Program-made: the position numbers and the translations under genes
The notes under the pieces: model-generated
What the model was told of the DNA's origin: nothing
The model's input: only the letters and a program-made list of their open reading frames with translations
The model's database searches: none
Assembly (NCBI RefSeq): GCF_032248695.1
Contig: NZ_JAVHXC010000001.1
Span: 558,001-622,000 of the forward strand
DNA length: 64,000 nucleotides
From: Dietzia sp032248695
Lineage (GTDB): Bacteria; Actinomycetota; Actinomycetes; Mycobacteriales; Mycobacteriaceae
Direction: 5' to 3'
Shown: in pieces, positions 44,568 through 54,159 of the stretch
Position numbering within the stretch: position 1 is the first letter of the stretch
How the letters are laid out: the number at the start of each line of letters is the position of its first letter

Positions 44568-45605
44568 ATGGATCACCTACTCCCCACCACGACCGTCGGC
44601 AGTCTGCCCAAGCCCTCGTGGCTCGCGCAGCCCGAGACCCTCTGGTCACCCTGGCGGCTGGAGGGCGCCGAGCTGGCCGAGGGAAAGCAGGACGCGCTGC
44701 GTATCGCCACCAAGGAGCAGGGCGATCGCGGCATCGACATCATCAGCGACGGCGAGCAGACCCGCCAGCACTTCGTCACGACCTTCATCGAGCATCTCGA
44801 CGGGGTGGACTTCGAGCGGCGCGAGACCGTCCGGATCCGCGACCGGTACGACGCCAGCGTGCCGACAGTCGTGGGCGCCGTGAGCCGGGAGAAGCCGGTG
44901 TTCGTCGACGACGCCGCGTTCCTGCGCACCCAGACCGACCAGCCCATCAAGTGGGCCCTGCCCGGCCCCATGACGATGATCGACACCCTCTACGACAGCC
45001 ACTACGGCAGCCGCGAGAAGCTGGCGTGGGAGTTCGCGACGATCCTCAATCAGGAGGCCCGCGAACTCGAGGCTGCGGGGGTCGACATCATCCAGTTCGA
45101 CGAGCCCGCCTTCAACGTCTACTTCGACGAGCTCAAGGATTGGGGTGTGGCGGCACTGGAGCGCGCGGCCGAAGGACTGCGCGCGGAGACCGCGGTCCAC
45201 ATCTGCTACGGCTACGGCATCAAGGCCAACACCGAATGGAAGGCCACCCTCGGATCGGAATGGCGCCAGTACGAGGAATCGTTCCCGCTGCTGCAGCAGT
45301 CCGACATCGACATCATCTCCCTGGAGTGCCACAACTCCCGCGTCCCGGTGGATCTCGTCGAGCTGGTCCGCGGCAAGAAGGTCATGCTCGGGGCGATCGA
45401 CGTGGCCAGCGAGCAGGTCGAGACCCCAGAGGAGGTCGCGGAGACCCTCCGCAAGGCGCTGGAGTTCGTCGACGCGGAGAACCTCATGCCGAGCACGAAC
45501 TGCGGGATGGCACCGCTGCCCCGGGACGTCGCACTTGCCAAGCTCAGCGCGCTCAGCGCTGGCACGCACCTCGTTCGCCGAGAGCTCGCCGGCTCGTGCA
45601 CCTGA
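44568..45605 (+). CDS. mesD: MesD, cobalamin- and folate-independent core methionine synthase
   Basis: A 345-residue core MetE-type methionine synthase, lacking the N-terminal half of MetE. TVGSLPKPSWLAQPETLW starts the barrel, DIISDGEQTRQHF and QFDEPAFNVYF follow, and Zn ligands are the His and Cys of VHICYGYG and the Cys of STNCGMAPLPRD. Linked to mesX, this is the MesD class, which needs MesX and oxygen. GCAGGAGAG precedes the ATG; an earlier ATG at 44544 overlapping the mesX stop (ATGA) would add 8 residues. The methyl donor for this class is not known. Confidence 0.88.
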   Translation: MDHLLPTTTVGSLPKPSWLAQPETLWSPWRLEGAELAEGKQDALRIATKEQGDRGIDIISDGEQTRQHFVTTFIEHLDGVDFERRETVRIRDRYDASVPTVVGAVSREKPVFVDDAAFLRTQTDQPIKWALPGPMTMIDTLYDSHYGSREKLAWEFATILNQEARELEAAGVDIIQFDEPAFNVYFDELKDWGVAALERAAEGLRAETAVHICYGYGIKANTEWKATLGSEWRQYEESFPLLQQSDIDIISLECHNSRVPVDLVELVRGKKVMLGAIDVASEQVETPEEVAETLRKALEFVDAENLMPSTNCGMAPLPRDVALAKLSALSAGTHLVRRELAGSCT

Positions 45606-45631
45606 CCCGTCACGGGGGGGCGGCCCCGGCG

Positions 45632-46168
45632 TCACTGGTTCGTCAGCGGCCCCCGGACGTCGTAGTGCGCGACCACGAAGTCGCGGTTGCGCTCGCACCC
45701 CTTTAGCTCGAGGTCGAAGGCGCCGCCGAAGAGCGGCTTGCCCGAACCGAGGGTCACGGGTGCGATCGAGACCACCACCTCGTCGAGCATCCCCGCCCCG
45801 GCGAACTCGGCTGCCAGCCCTCCCCCGCCCATGACCCACACGTCGCGGCCGGAAGCCGCCGCCACGAGCGTCGCGCGATGATCGGCGGGGCTGCCGGCGA
45901 GGAACGAGATGTGGTCATTCGCCGCCTCGAGATCGCGGTGGGTGAACACGAAGGTGGGGATCTCGGGCAGCCAGTCGCGGTCGTGTTCGAGGACCCACGT
46001 GTAGGTGGACGACCCCATGACCTGGGCTCCCACCTCCGTGAGGAACGCGTCGGTGCTGCCCGGCCCGTTCTCGTCGATGTCCTGCTTGAAGAGCCAGGCC
46101 AGGGAGTGGTCGTCGTCGGCGAGGAATCCGTCGAGGGTCGTGGCGGTGTAGTAGCGGTAGCGGGTCAT
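45632..46168 (-). CDS. Dihydrofolate reductase-like (RibD C-terminal domain) protein
   Basis: A 178-residue RibD-C/DHFR-like protein: YRYYTATTLDGFLADDDHSL, GAQVMGSSTYTWV, PTFVFTHRDLE, DVWVMGGGGLAAEFAGAGML and VSIAPVTLGSGKPLF all in order. This is the short form common in actinobacteria. The ATG overlaps the stop of the AraC-DinB gene (ATGA), so the regulator and this enzyme form one unit. Substrate unknown. Confidence 0.9.
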   Translation of the reverse strand: MTRYRYYTATTLDGFLADDDHSLAWLFKQDIDENGPGSTDAFLTEVGAQVMGSSTYTWVLEHDRDWLPEIPTFVFTHRDLEAANDHISFLAGSPADHRATLVAAASGRDVWVMGGGGLAAEFAGAGMLDEVVVSIAPVTLGSGKPLFGGAFDLELKGCERNRDFVVAHYDVRGPLTNQ

Positions 46169-47109
46169 GACAGTCCTCCTGAGGCGCGGCGGTGCCACAT
46201 GATCGGATCGGGATCGAGGCCCTTGATGTCGACGCCCGCCTGCGCGAGCATCCACCGGGCGAGCTGGCGGCGATGGGCCGCGAAGGTGAGAGTGTGGGCG
46301 ACGATCTGAGAGAGCAGGAAGGATTCGGGTGGGTCGCAGAGCGCGTCGATCACCCGGTCGCCCCATGCTCCACGCCGTTCCACATCGCGTGTGAGCGCCA
46401 GCCACCGCGCGGCGATCTCCGAGTGCCGCCGGCGCAGAGACGGGACGTCGGTTGCCGCGGAAAGATCAGGCTCGTCATCACCCTCGATGCACGCGAGCCA
46501 CGGCAGTTTGTCCAGGGCCAGGTGGTGCAGGACGTCCGCGAGCGAGGTCTCGTCCCCTGACCACTCGAGCACGCGGTGGTCCGGCATCCTCTCGCGCCGG
46601 AATTCGTCGTCGTCGACCTCCTCGGCGGCGGCGAGCAGCGCATCGGTGTCCTCGAGGTCGTGGCGGACCATCAGGGCGACGACGTCTCCGGCCGACACCT
46701 CCCGCCCCACATCGACGTAGAGCACCGTCGGGGAGTGGAAATGGATGCCGTTCGGCGCCGGCAACCAGTGCCCGCGCTCGTGCGCGCGGGACATGGCGCT
46801 CGGAGGACACCCGAACGCCCGGGAGAAGGAGCGCGAGAAGCCCTCGACCGAGTCGTACCCCGCCGCGAACGCCGCGTCGGTGACGGTCCGTCCCCGCTGG
46901 AGCTCCCAGGCCGCGCGCTCGAGAAGGACGCGACGCCGCAGCGCCGCCGGCGCCTCCCCGGCCGCCCGGCTCACCTGACGAGTGAAGTGGAACGACGACG
47001 AATGGGCTCCGGCAGCGAGGGTGCCCACGACTGCAGCGCCCTCGTGCTCGACGAGGACGGCGTCGAGCAGCTCGCGGAGGCGATCTCGTCCCGGGCGTCG
47101 TGCGGTCAT
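46165..47109 (-). CDS. AraC-type HTH regulator fused to DinB domain
   Basis: A 314-residue fusion. Residues 1-105 carry an AraC-type double helix-turn-helix (RVLLERAAWELQRGRTVTDA, GYDSVEGFSRSFSRAFGC), placed at the N terminus. Residues 150-300 are a DinB/YfiT-like four-helix domain with ETSLADVLHHLALDKLPWLA and LLSQIVAHTLTFAAHRRQLA, whose His residues may bind metal. It overlaps the RibD-C-like gene. A GATAAT box is 6 bases before the ATG. It probably controls its own operon. Confidence 0.86.
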   Translation of the reverse strand: MTARRPGRDRLRELLDAVLVEHEGAAVVGTLAAGAHSSSFHFTRQVSRAAGEAPAALRRRVLLERAAWELQRGRTVTDAAFAAGYDSVEGFSRSFSRAFGCPPSAMSRAHERGHWLPAPNGIHFHSPTVLYVDVGREVSAGDVVALMVRHDLEDTDALLAAAEEVDDDEFRRERMPDHRVLEWSGDETSLADVLHHLALDKLPWLACIEGDDEPDLSAATDVPSLRRRHSEIAARWLALTRDVERRGAWGDRVIDALCDPPESFLLSQIVAHTLTFAAHRRQLARWMLAQAGVDIKGLDPDPIMWHRRASGGLS

Positions 47110-47115
47110 GCCTTG

Positions 47116-47121
47116 ATTATC
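47116..47121 (-). promoter_or_regulatory. Predicted -10 (GATAAT on minus) of AraC-DinB operon
   Basis: GATAAT, 6 bases, then ATG at 47109; leaderless. Confidence 0.6.
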
Positions 47122-47221
47122 AGCGGAGCGGGCCGCCATCGGCTTGACCGTTCGTGCTCGATTTTGGCCCGCTGATCTCACCGCGGACCGCGCAGACCGC
47201 CGCCGCGTCTGCGCCGCGGTC

Positions 47222-48301
<1,080 letters not shown>

Positions 48302-48309
48302 GAGGGCAC

Positions 48310-48315
48310 AGTCTA
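48310..48315 (-). promoter_or_regulatory. Predicted -10 (TAGACT on minus) of ychF
   Basis: TAGACT, 8 bases, then GTG at 48301. Confidence 0.5.
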
Positions 48316-48399
48316 CGGACAGCCACCGCCGGCCCTCCCCCTCGGCCGTCGGAGCCGTGACGGGAGCGCCCCGACGCGGCCTCTGACAAGATGACACTC

Positions 48400-49923
48400 A
48401 TGAGCGACGAGCCGAAACCGCATCCCCCCGTCGAGGATCAGGAACAGCACGTCGACAGGTCCGTCCTCATCGGCCTCGGCGGACGATGGGTCACGGACTG
48501 GGCGCTGCGGTTGGCGATCCTGCTCGTCGCGGGCTGGCTGGTCTCGCGGATCGGCGGGGCCCTGTGGGTGGGCATCCTGCCCATCCTGCTGGCGCTGATC
48601 ATCTCCACCGTCCTGTGGCCTCCCACGGGCTGGATGGTGCGGCACAAGGTGCCCAAGTCGCTGGCCGCGCTGCTGTCGATCGTCGGCGCGCTCGGGCTCC
48701 TCTCGGGTGTCATCGCACTGATCGCGCCGTCGATCGTGCAGCAGAGCGTGCAGCTCGCCGACCAGACGTCCGAGGCGATCGGTGAGGTGCAGGACTGGCT
48801 CCGGGGTCCGCCGCTCAACATCCGCGACGAGCAGCTGGACGGGGTGCTCGACCAGCTCAGCTCGACGCTGCAGGACCGGGGCGACCAGATCGCCTCGGGC
48901 GTGTTCTCCGGGGTCAGCGCGGTGGGCTCCCTCCTCGTCACGCTCGTCCTGGTCCTGGTGCTGACGTTCTTCTTCATCAAGGACGGGCCGCGGTTCCTGC
49001 CGTTCGTGCGCCGCAACACCGGGCGCACCGCCGGCCGTCACCTCACCGAGGTCCTCACCCGGGCGTGGAACACGCTGGGCGGATACATCCGTGCCCAGGC
49101 GATCGTCTCGTTCGTCGACGCCGTACTCATCGGTCTGGCCCTGGTGATCCTCGGGGTGCCGCTGGCGTGGGCGCTGGCGGTCATCACGTTCATCGCCGGG
49201 TTCATCCCGATCGTCGGTGCGTTCACGGCCGGCGCGTTGGCGGTGTTGATCGCGCTGGTGGCCAACGGGTTCACCACGGCGATCATCGTCCTCGTGGTGA
49301 TCATCGCGGTGCAGCAGATCGAGGGCAACGTGCTCCAGCCGATCCTGCAGTCGCGGGCGATGAACCTGCACCCGGGCGTCATCCTCCTCGGTGTGGCCGC
49401 GGGAAGCACGCTGTTCGGCATCATCGGCGCGTTCCTCGCGGTGCCGATCCTCGCAGTGGTGGCGGTGGTGATCCGGTACATCAACGAGCAGATCGACCTC
49501 CGCACCGGGGACGTCACCGCCTCGGATCTGGCTTCCGCGACCGACGAGGGCCGTCTGACCGCCTGGCTCGGTGAGATGTCCAGCTCGCGGTTCGCCGCGC
49601 TGCGCAAGAGCAGCACCGCGATCATGGCCGGGATGATCGACGAGCGCCCGGACATCGCCCCGCCGGGCTCCACCGCGGTCGGCGGGGTCCCCGCCGGGGC
49701 TCCGGGTGGTGCGGGGGCCTCCCCGTCCGGGGGCCACGCCGAGGCGGGCGGAGATGCGAGCGCCACCGCTCCGCCGATGTCGGAGGAGCTGCCGCCCGAG
49801 CCCGGGGTCGTCGACTCCAAGGCGGTCACCGGCCGGCGCCCCTCCCCGAGAGAGGAGGAGGCGGCCAGACCCAACCCGCTGCGCCGTTTCGGCCGTTTCC
49901 TCGCCCGTCGACTGGGCGGTTAG
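48400..49923 (+). CDS. AI-2E family transporter (PF01594-type permease)
   Basis: A 507-residue membrane protein. The PF01594 core runs from residue 30 to 370 with about eight helices, including VGILPILLALIISTVLWPP, FFFIKDGPRFLPFVRR and AVITFIAGFIPIVGAFTAGAL, and the typical end LGVAAGSTLFGIIGAFLAVPI. The last 120 residues are a disordered Gly/Pro/Ala-rich tail. Members include putative autoinducer exporters and Na+/H+ antiporters; no substrate is assigned. ATG 48400 is used; an ATG 9 bases earlier is in frame. Confidence 0.86.
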   Translation: MSDEPKPHPPVEDQEQHVDRSVLIGLGGRWVTDWALRLAILLVAGWLVSRIGGALWVGILPILLALIISTVLWPPTGWMVRHKVPKSLAALLSIVGALGLLSGVIALIAPSIVQQSVQLADQTSEAIGEVQDWLRGPPLNIRDEQLDGVLDQLSSTLQDRGDQIASGVFSGVSAVGSLLVTLVLVLVLTFFFIKDGPRFLPFVRRNTGRTAGRHLTEVLTRAWNTLGGYIRAQAIVSFVDAVLIGLALVILGVPLAWALAVITFIAGFIPIVGAFTAGALAVLIALVANGFTTAIIVLVVIIAVQQIEGNVLQPILQSRAMNLHPGVILLGVAAGSTLFGIIGAFLAVPILAVVAVVIRYINEQIDLRTGDVTASDLASATDEGRLTAWLGEMSSSRFAALRKSSTAIMAGMIDERPDIAPPGSTAVGGVPAGAPGGAGASPSGGHAEAGGDASATAPPMSEELPPEPGVVDSKAVTGRRPSPREEEAARPNPLRRFGRFLARRLGG

Positions 49924-49926
49924 AGT
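49921..49926 (+). promoter_or_regulatory. Predicted -10 (TAGAGT) of DUF6542 gene, overlapping upstream stop codon
   Basis: TAGAGT, 8 bases, then GTG at 49935. Its first three bases are the TAG stop of the transporter gene. Confidence 0.4.
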
Positions 49927-49934
49927 CTTCTCCC

Positions 49935-50426
49935 GTGAGCAGACGCAGGAGTGGTCGGGTGCCCGCGGACGAGAGGTCCGTGGTGTCCTCGTGGCGCGGT
50001 CTACCGGCCTGGACCGCGGTGCTGCTGGCCGTCGCCATCGCGCTGACCGGGGTCGCGATCGACTCCGGCGCGGGTGAGCTGGGCGCCGGCTTCGCGGTCG
50101 CCTACGTGCTCGGGTGCGTGGTGTCGGTGCTCGCGGTGGCGCGTCGCTCGGTGTTCGTCGCCGGCGTGCAGCCGCCGATCATCATGGCGCTGCTGGTACC
50201 GCTGGTCTACGTGATCTCCGGGGCGGGTTCGGGAGCGGACGTCTTCTCCCGCGGTCAGGTGATCTCGGTCGCCCTGCCGTTGGCGACCCGCTTCCCGTTG
50301 ATGATCGGCACGACCGTGGTCGTCGTCGTACTCGCCCTGATCCGGGCGTTCGTGCTGGAGCCCCGCGCCGCCCGCCCGCCGGCCCCGTACCTACAGCGCA
50401 CCGCCCCGGCACACGCCCGCCGCTGA
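49935..50426 (+). CDS. DUF6542 membrane protein (Rv1111c-like)
   Basis: A 163-residue protein with four hydrophobic helices (AWTAVLLAVAIALTGVAID, FAVAYVLGCVVSVLAVA, PPIIMALLVPLVYVI and FPLMIGTTVVVVVLALI) and a basic N-terminal tail. It has the DUF6542 pattern and position next to ispH, as with Rv1111c in Mycobacterium. Function unknown. The start is GTG 11 bases after the preceding stop. Confidence 0.78.
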   Translation: MSRRRSGRVPADERSVVSSWRGLPAWTAVLLAVAIALTGVAIDSGAGELGAGFAVAYVLGCVVSVLAVARRSVFVAGVQPPIIMALLVPLVYVISGAGSGADVFSRGQVISVALPLATRFPLMIGTTVVVVVLALIRAFVLEPRAARPPAPYLQRTAPAHARR

Positions 50427-50490
50427 GGCGGGGCGCACCGGGGCGGCGCGTGGGATTCGCTGCTGCGCCCGCGGATCACGGGCGACCCGG

Positions 50491-51471
50491 TCAGGCCTTC
50501 TGCGGGGCGCGCAGCGAGCGGGGCAGCGCGAAGGTGATGGTCTCCTGCGCGGTCCGGACGGGCGAGACGTCGTTGTAGCCGTGCCGGGCCAGCAGGTCGA
50601 GCACCCCGCGCACGAGAACCTCCGGCACGGAGGCGCCGGAGGTCACACCGACGGTGGTCACGCCCTCTAACCAGGAGGTGTCGACCTCCTTGGCGTAGTC
50701 CACGAGGTGCGCGTCGCGGGCGCCGGCCTGGAGGGCGACCTCCACGAGGCGCACCGAGTTGGACGAGTTCTGCGAGCCCACCACGATGACGAGATCGCAC
50801 TGCGGCGCCATCGCCTTGACCGCGGTCTGGCGGTTCTGGGTGGCGTAGCAGATGTCGTCCGAGGGCGGGTCGACCAGCGTGGGGTACTTCTCCTTGAGGC
50901 GGCGGACCGTCTCCATGGTCTCGTCGACGCTGAGGGTGGTCTGGGAGAGCCAGATGAGCTTCTCCGTGTCGACGGGGATCTCCAGAGCGTCGACCGACTC
51001 GGGCCCGTCGACGAGGGTCACCACGTCGGGCGCCTCCCCGGCCGTGCCCTCGACCTCCTCGTGGCCCTCGTGACCCACCAGGAGGATCTGGTAGCCCTCG
51101 CGGGCGAAGCGCTTGACCTCGGTGTGCACCTTGGTCACGAGCGGGCAGGTGGCGTCGAAGGTGTTGAGCTCCAGCTGCAGGGCGCTCTCGCGCACCGCGG
51201 GCGAGACCCCGTGGGCGGAGAACACGAGGTTCGCCCCGCGCGGGACCTCGTCGGTCTCGTCGACGAAGATCACGCCCTGGTCGGTGAAGGACTCCACGAC
51301 GTGCTTGTTGTGGACGATCTCCTTGCGGACGTACAGCGGCGCCCCGTGCTTCTCCAGGGCTTTCTCAACCGTCTCGACGGCTCGGTCGACGCCGGCACAG
51401 TAGCCGCGCGGTTCCGCGAGTAGTACCCGCTTGGTTGCCGGTTCGGCGATCATGTCGGTCTGCTCGGTCAT
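50491..51471 (-). CDS. ispH: 4-hydroxy-3-methylbut-2-enyl diphosphate reductase
   Basis: A 326-residue IspH (LytB) making IPP and DMAPP in the last step of the MEP pathway. The three Fe-S cysteines are in EPRGYCAGVDRA, DATCPLVTKVH and the later segment DDICYATQNRQ. The substrate motif VGSQNSSNSVRLVE is intact. The ATG at 51471 has a TACCCT box 6 bases upstream. An in-frame ATG at 51507 would add 12 residues. It corresponds to Rv1110 (lytB2) of Mycobacterium. Confidence 0.96.
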   Translation of the reverse strand: MTEQTDMIAEPATKRVLLAEPRGYCAGVDRAVETVEKALEKHGAPLYVRKEIVHNKHVVESFTDQGVIFVDETDEVPRGANLVFSAHGVSPAVRESALQLELNTFDATCPLVTKVHTEVKRFAREGYQILLVGHEGHEEVEGTAGEAPDVVTLVDGPESVDALEIPVDTEKLIWLSQTTLSVDETMETVRRLKEKYPTLVDPPSDDICYATQNRQTAVKAMAPQCDLVIVVGSQNSSNSVRLVEVALQAGARDAHLVDYAKEVDTSWLEGVTTVGVTSGASVPEVLVRGVLDLLARHGYNDVSPVRTAQETITFALPRSLRAPQKA

Positions 51472-51477
51472 GCCCCC

Positions 51478-51483
51478 AGGGTA
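51478..51483 (-). promoter_or_regulatory. Predicted -10 (TACCCT on minus) of ispH
   Basis: TACCCT, 6 bases, then ATG at 51471. Confidence 0.5.
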
Positions 51484-51544
51484 CGGTTCATACTGGATTT
51501 CGACCATTACGCCTCCCTCCACGCCCCCCGGCAGAGAGGTCCGC

Positions 51545-51934
51545 ATGCTCCGACCACTTTTCCTCACCCGCGCCTCGATCGGTCTGGCCGCCACCGCGGC
51601 CGAGCGTGTCGTGGCCCTGCCCGGCCGCGCGATCGAGGCGGTGTCCTCGCTGCCCGGCGTGCCCGTGCGGGTCGCCGGCGGCCTGGTGCAGTCATACCTG
51701 CACGCGGGGCAGACCCTCACCGACCTCGCCGTCAAGGGGGACAGGGTGCTCGCCACGGTCTTCCCCGCCCGATCGGATCAGCCGGAGTGGGCGACGTTCG
51801 ACGAGGACGAGACCGACGAGGTCCTGGACGTCTCCTACCGGGTCTACGGGTCGTCGCGGCCGGGCCGGGGTGGCGGGGATGACGATGACGATCCGGACGT
51901 GCCGACCGGTCGCGTCACCCCCCGCGACACGTGA
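51545..51934 (+). CDS. Lipid-droplet-associated protein, Rv1109c type
   Basis: A 129-residue protein. The first 60 residues form amphipathic helices (LFLTRASIGLAATAAERVVALP), followed by QTLTDLAVKGDRVLATVF and the conserved PEWATFDED. This order and the place between ispH and xseA match the Mycobacterium Rv1109c family, found on lipid droplets. The C-terminal part is acidic and disordered. AGAGAGG precedes the ATG. The stop overlaps the GTG of xseA (GTGA). Confidence 0.8.
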   Translation: MLRPLFLTRASIGLAATAAERVVALPGRAIEAVSSLPGVPVRVAGGLVQSYLHAGQTLTDLAVKGDRVLATVFPARSDQPEWATFDEDETDEVLDVSYRVYGSSRPGRGGGDDDDDPDVPTGRVTPRDT

Positions 51935-53310
51935 GCGCCTCGTCCCCCCGCACCCCGAGCAGCCCCGAGTCACCGTGGCCGGTCCGGGTCGTCTCCGACC
52001 AGATCGCCGCGTGGATCCACCGCCTGGGCGCGGTGTGGGTCGAGGGGCAGATCACCCAGCTCAGTCTGCGCCCGGGCACCCGCACGGCCTTCCTCACGCT
52101 GCGTGACCCGTCCGTCGACAACTCGCTCACGCTCACCTGCCCGCCGCGGCTCATCTCGGAGTCACCCGTTCCGGTGACGGAGGGCAGCCGGGTCGTGGTG
52201 CGCGGGACCCCGCGCTTCTACACGGGCCGCGGCTCGTTCTCGCTCCAGGTCTCGGAGATCCGCCCGGTCGGCGTGGGCGAGCTGCTGGCGCGCATCGAGC
52301 GGCTCAAGCAGGCGCTGGCCGCGGAGGGCCTGTTCGATCCCCGCCTCAAGCGGCCGCTGCCGTTCCTGCCCACGTGCGTGGGTCTGATCACGGGCCGGGC
52401 CAGTGCCGCCGAGCGCGACGTGGTCGAGGTGGCGCGCGGCCGGTGGCCGGACGTGCGTTTCGCCGTGCGCAACACCGCCGTGCAGGGGGTGTCCGCCGTG
52501 CCACAGATCCTCGACGCGCTGGCCGAGCTGGACGCCGACCCCGTCGTCGACGTCATCATCCTCGCCCGCGGCGGCGGCTCGGTCGAGGACCTCCTCCCCT
52601 TCTCCGACGAGGCGCTGATCCGCGCGATCTCGCGGTGCCGCACGCCGGTCGTCTCGGCGATCGGGCACGAGCCCGACTCCCCGCTGTCGGACCTCGTCGC
52701 CGACCTGCGCGCCGCCACGCCCACCGACGCCGCCAAGCGTGTCGTCCCCGACGTGGTCGAGGAGCGGCGGCGCATCGCCGAGGCCCGCGCCCGCACCGCC
52801 CGGGCCCTGCGCGGGTGGGTGGAGCGTGAGCGCGACCAGCTCGCCGCGGTGCGGTCCCGACCGTGCATGGCGAACCCGTACGGGATCGTCGACTCGCGCG
52901 CGGAGGTCGTCGCCGGGGCGCTGCGGGCGGCGCGGCGGGACATCACCCGGATCATCGACTCGGAGACCGCGTCGCTCGGTCACCTGTCGGCGCGCCTGAC
53001 CACCCTCGGCCCGGCGGCGACGCTTGCCCGCGGCTACGCGGTCGTCCAGTCGGTGGCAGGGGTGCACGACGGCCGGGTGGTGTCTTCGATCGCCGACGCC
53101 CCGCCCGGGTCGCAGTTGCGGATCCGGGTCTCCGACGGCGCCCTGTCCGCGGCGGTGCTGGGGTCGACGCCCGCCGCCGGCCGCACCACGACCCCCGCGC
53201 AGGCCACCACCGGGTCGCCCGCCACCGTTACACCCGAGACCGGCACCCCTGAGTCCGACACCCCTGAGTCCGACACCCCCGAGTCCGCCACCCCCGAGGA
53301 GCAGTCCTGA
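51931..53310 (+). CDS. xseA: Exodeoxyribonuclease VII large subunit
   Basis: A 459-residue XseA. The N-terminal OB fold (WVEGQITQLSLRPGTRTAFL), the catalytic core with VGLITGRASAAERDVVEVA, DVIILARGGGSVEDLLPF and AIGHEPDSPLSDLVAD, and the helical C-terminal part are all there. With XseB it degrades single-stranded DNA. The tail from residue 434 consists of Thr-Pro-Glu repeats and is likely disordered. The GTG is set by the GTGA overlap. Confidence 0.95.
   Translation: MSASSPRTPSSPESPWPVRVVSDQIAAWIHRLGAVWVEGQITQLSLRPGTRTAFLTLRDPSVDNSLTLTCPPRLISESPVPVTEGSRVVVRGTPRFYTGRGSFSLQVSEIRPVGVGELLARIERLKQALAAEGLFDPRLKRPLPFLPTCVGLITGRASAAERDVVEVARGRWPDVRFAVRNTAVQGVSAVPQILDALAELDADPVVDVIILARGGGSVEDLLPFSDEALIRAISRCRTPVVSAIGHEPDSPLSDLVADLRAATPTDAAKRVVPDVVEERRRIAEARARTARALRGWVERERDQLAAVRSRPCMANPYGIVDSRAEVVAGALRAARRDITRIIDSETASLGHLSARLTTLGPAATLARGYAVVQSVAGVHDGRVVSSIADAPPGSQLRIRVSDGALSAAVLGSTPAAGRTTTPAQATTGSPATVTPETGTPESDTPESDTPESATPEEQS
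53230..53304 (+). repeat. Five tandem 15-base units in the 3' end of xseA
   Basis: Units begin at 53230, 53245, 53260, 53275 and 53290; the second and third are identical (ACCCCTGAGTCCGAC). Each encodes T-P-E-x-x. They keep the frame and lie outside the catalytic domains. Confidence 0.9.
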
Positions 53311-53543
53311 TGTCCGACGAGCAGACCCCCGTCTCCGAACTGGGCTACGAGCAGGCCCGCGACGAACTCATCGAGGTGGTGCGCATCCTCGAGGCCGGCG
53401 GGCAGGACCTGGACGCGTCCCTGGCCCTGTGGGAGCGGGGCGAGGAACTCGCCGCGCGGTGCACCGAGCATCTCGACGGCGCCCGTGCGCGCATCGACGC
53501 GGTCCTCGGCGACGACGACGAGGGCGGCACCGCCCGGGGCTGA
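53310..53543 (+). CDS. xseB: Exodeoxyribonuclease VII small subunit
   Basis: A 77-residue XseB. LGYEQARDELIEVVRILEAG and LDASLALWERGEELAARCTEHLD are the conserved helices of the family. It shares one base with xseA (TGATG) and ends just before a hairpin. Only the last residues are acidic and disordered. Confidence 0.95.
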   Translation: MSDEQTPVSELGYEQARDELIEVVRILEAGGQDLDASLALWERGEELAARCTEHLDGARARIDAVLGDDDEGGTARG

Positions 53544-53566
53544 GCCCGCCGCCCGGCGGTGCGGGC
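53544..53566. terminator. Hairpin between convergent xseB and DUF4245 gene
   Basis: GCCCGC pairs with GCGGGC, with inner pairs in the CGCC/GGCG core; starts at the base after the xseB stop. Confidence 0.4.
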
Positions 53567-53591
53567 GGGCGCACTCCCCCGGGGTCGGCGA

Positions 53592-54152
53592 TCACTGCGT
53601 GGGGAGCGGCTCCGCGTCCTGGACGGCGGCGGCGAGCGTCTCGAACTGATCGGTCGGCGCGGAGCCCGTCACGGCCACGCGGACGTCGTCGAGGTCGAGC
53701 ACCCACACGGGGCGGACGTCGTCGCCGGTGAGGACCGTCCACTCCCGTCCGGCGATCGGCACCATGGTGCGGTCCGGCCGGGGGCCGCCGCCCAGGGAGC
53801 GGAAGGCGTCCGCCGGGGCGTCGGACTGGACGAGTTCCACGTAGCTGCGTTCGCCGGTCACCCAGCCGACGTGACTGGACGTGGTGCCGGCGAAGCCCTG
53901 GACGCGACCGGAGTTGGAGGTCCAGTCCTCCGGGACCTCGGGCGAGCGGATCGGGTAGTCGAGGCTGCGGGCGTCCTGACGCAGCGACGCCTCGGCGTCG
54001 AACCGCGGGATCTGCCCCTGCTCGGGGCCGGACGGGCTGAACGTGCACAGTCCGGCCACGCCGGCGAAGAGCCCGCAGATGACCATGAGCACCACCACCG
54101 ACCAGAACATGTCGCGGTTGCCCTGCAGGATTCTCGGTTTCGCCTCGGCCAC
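53592..54152 (-). CDS. DUF4245 domain membrane-anchored protein
   Basis: A 186-residue protein with a single N-terminal membrane helix (DMFWSVVVLMVICGLFAGVAGL) and an extracytoplasmic DUF4245 domain. SLDYPIRSPEVPEDWTSNSG and IAGREWTVLTGDDVRPVWVL are family marks, as in Rv1101c-like neighbours. Function unknown. Three starts are possible; GTG 54152 is chosen because a GATACT box is 7 bases upstream. It is divergent from glpX. Confidence 0.85.
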   Translation of the reverse strand: MAEAKPRILQGNRDMFWSVVVLMVICGLFAGVAGLCTFSPSGPEQGQIPRFDAEASLRQDARSLDYPIRSPEVPEDWTSNSGRVQGFAGTTSSHVGWVTGERSYVELVQSDAPADAFRSLGGGPRPDRTMVPIAGREWTVLTGDDVRPVWVLDLDDVRVAVTGSAPTDQFETLAAAVQDAEPLPTQ

Positions 54153-54159
54153 GGCTGTG

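Noticed and set aside
48313..49737. 474-codon minus-strand frame opposite the AI-2E-type gene
   Set aside because: Highly charged repetitive product typical of an antisense frame; the plus-strand protein has clear membrane helices and family motifs.
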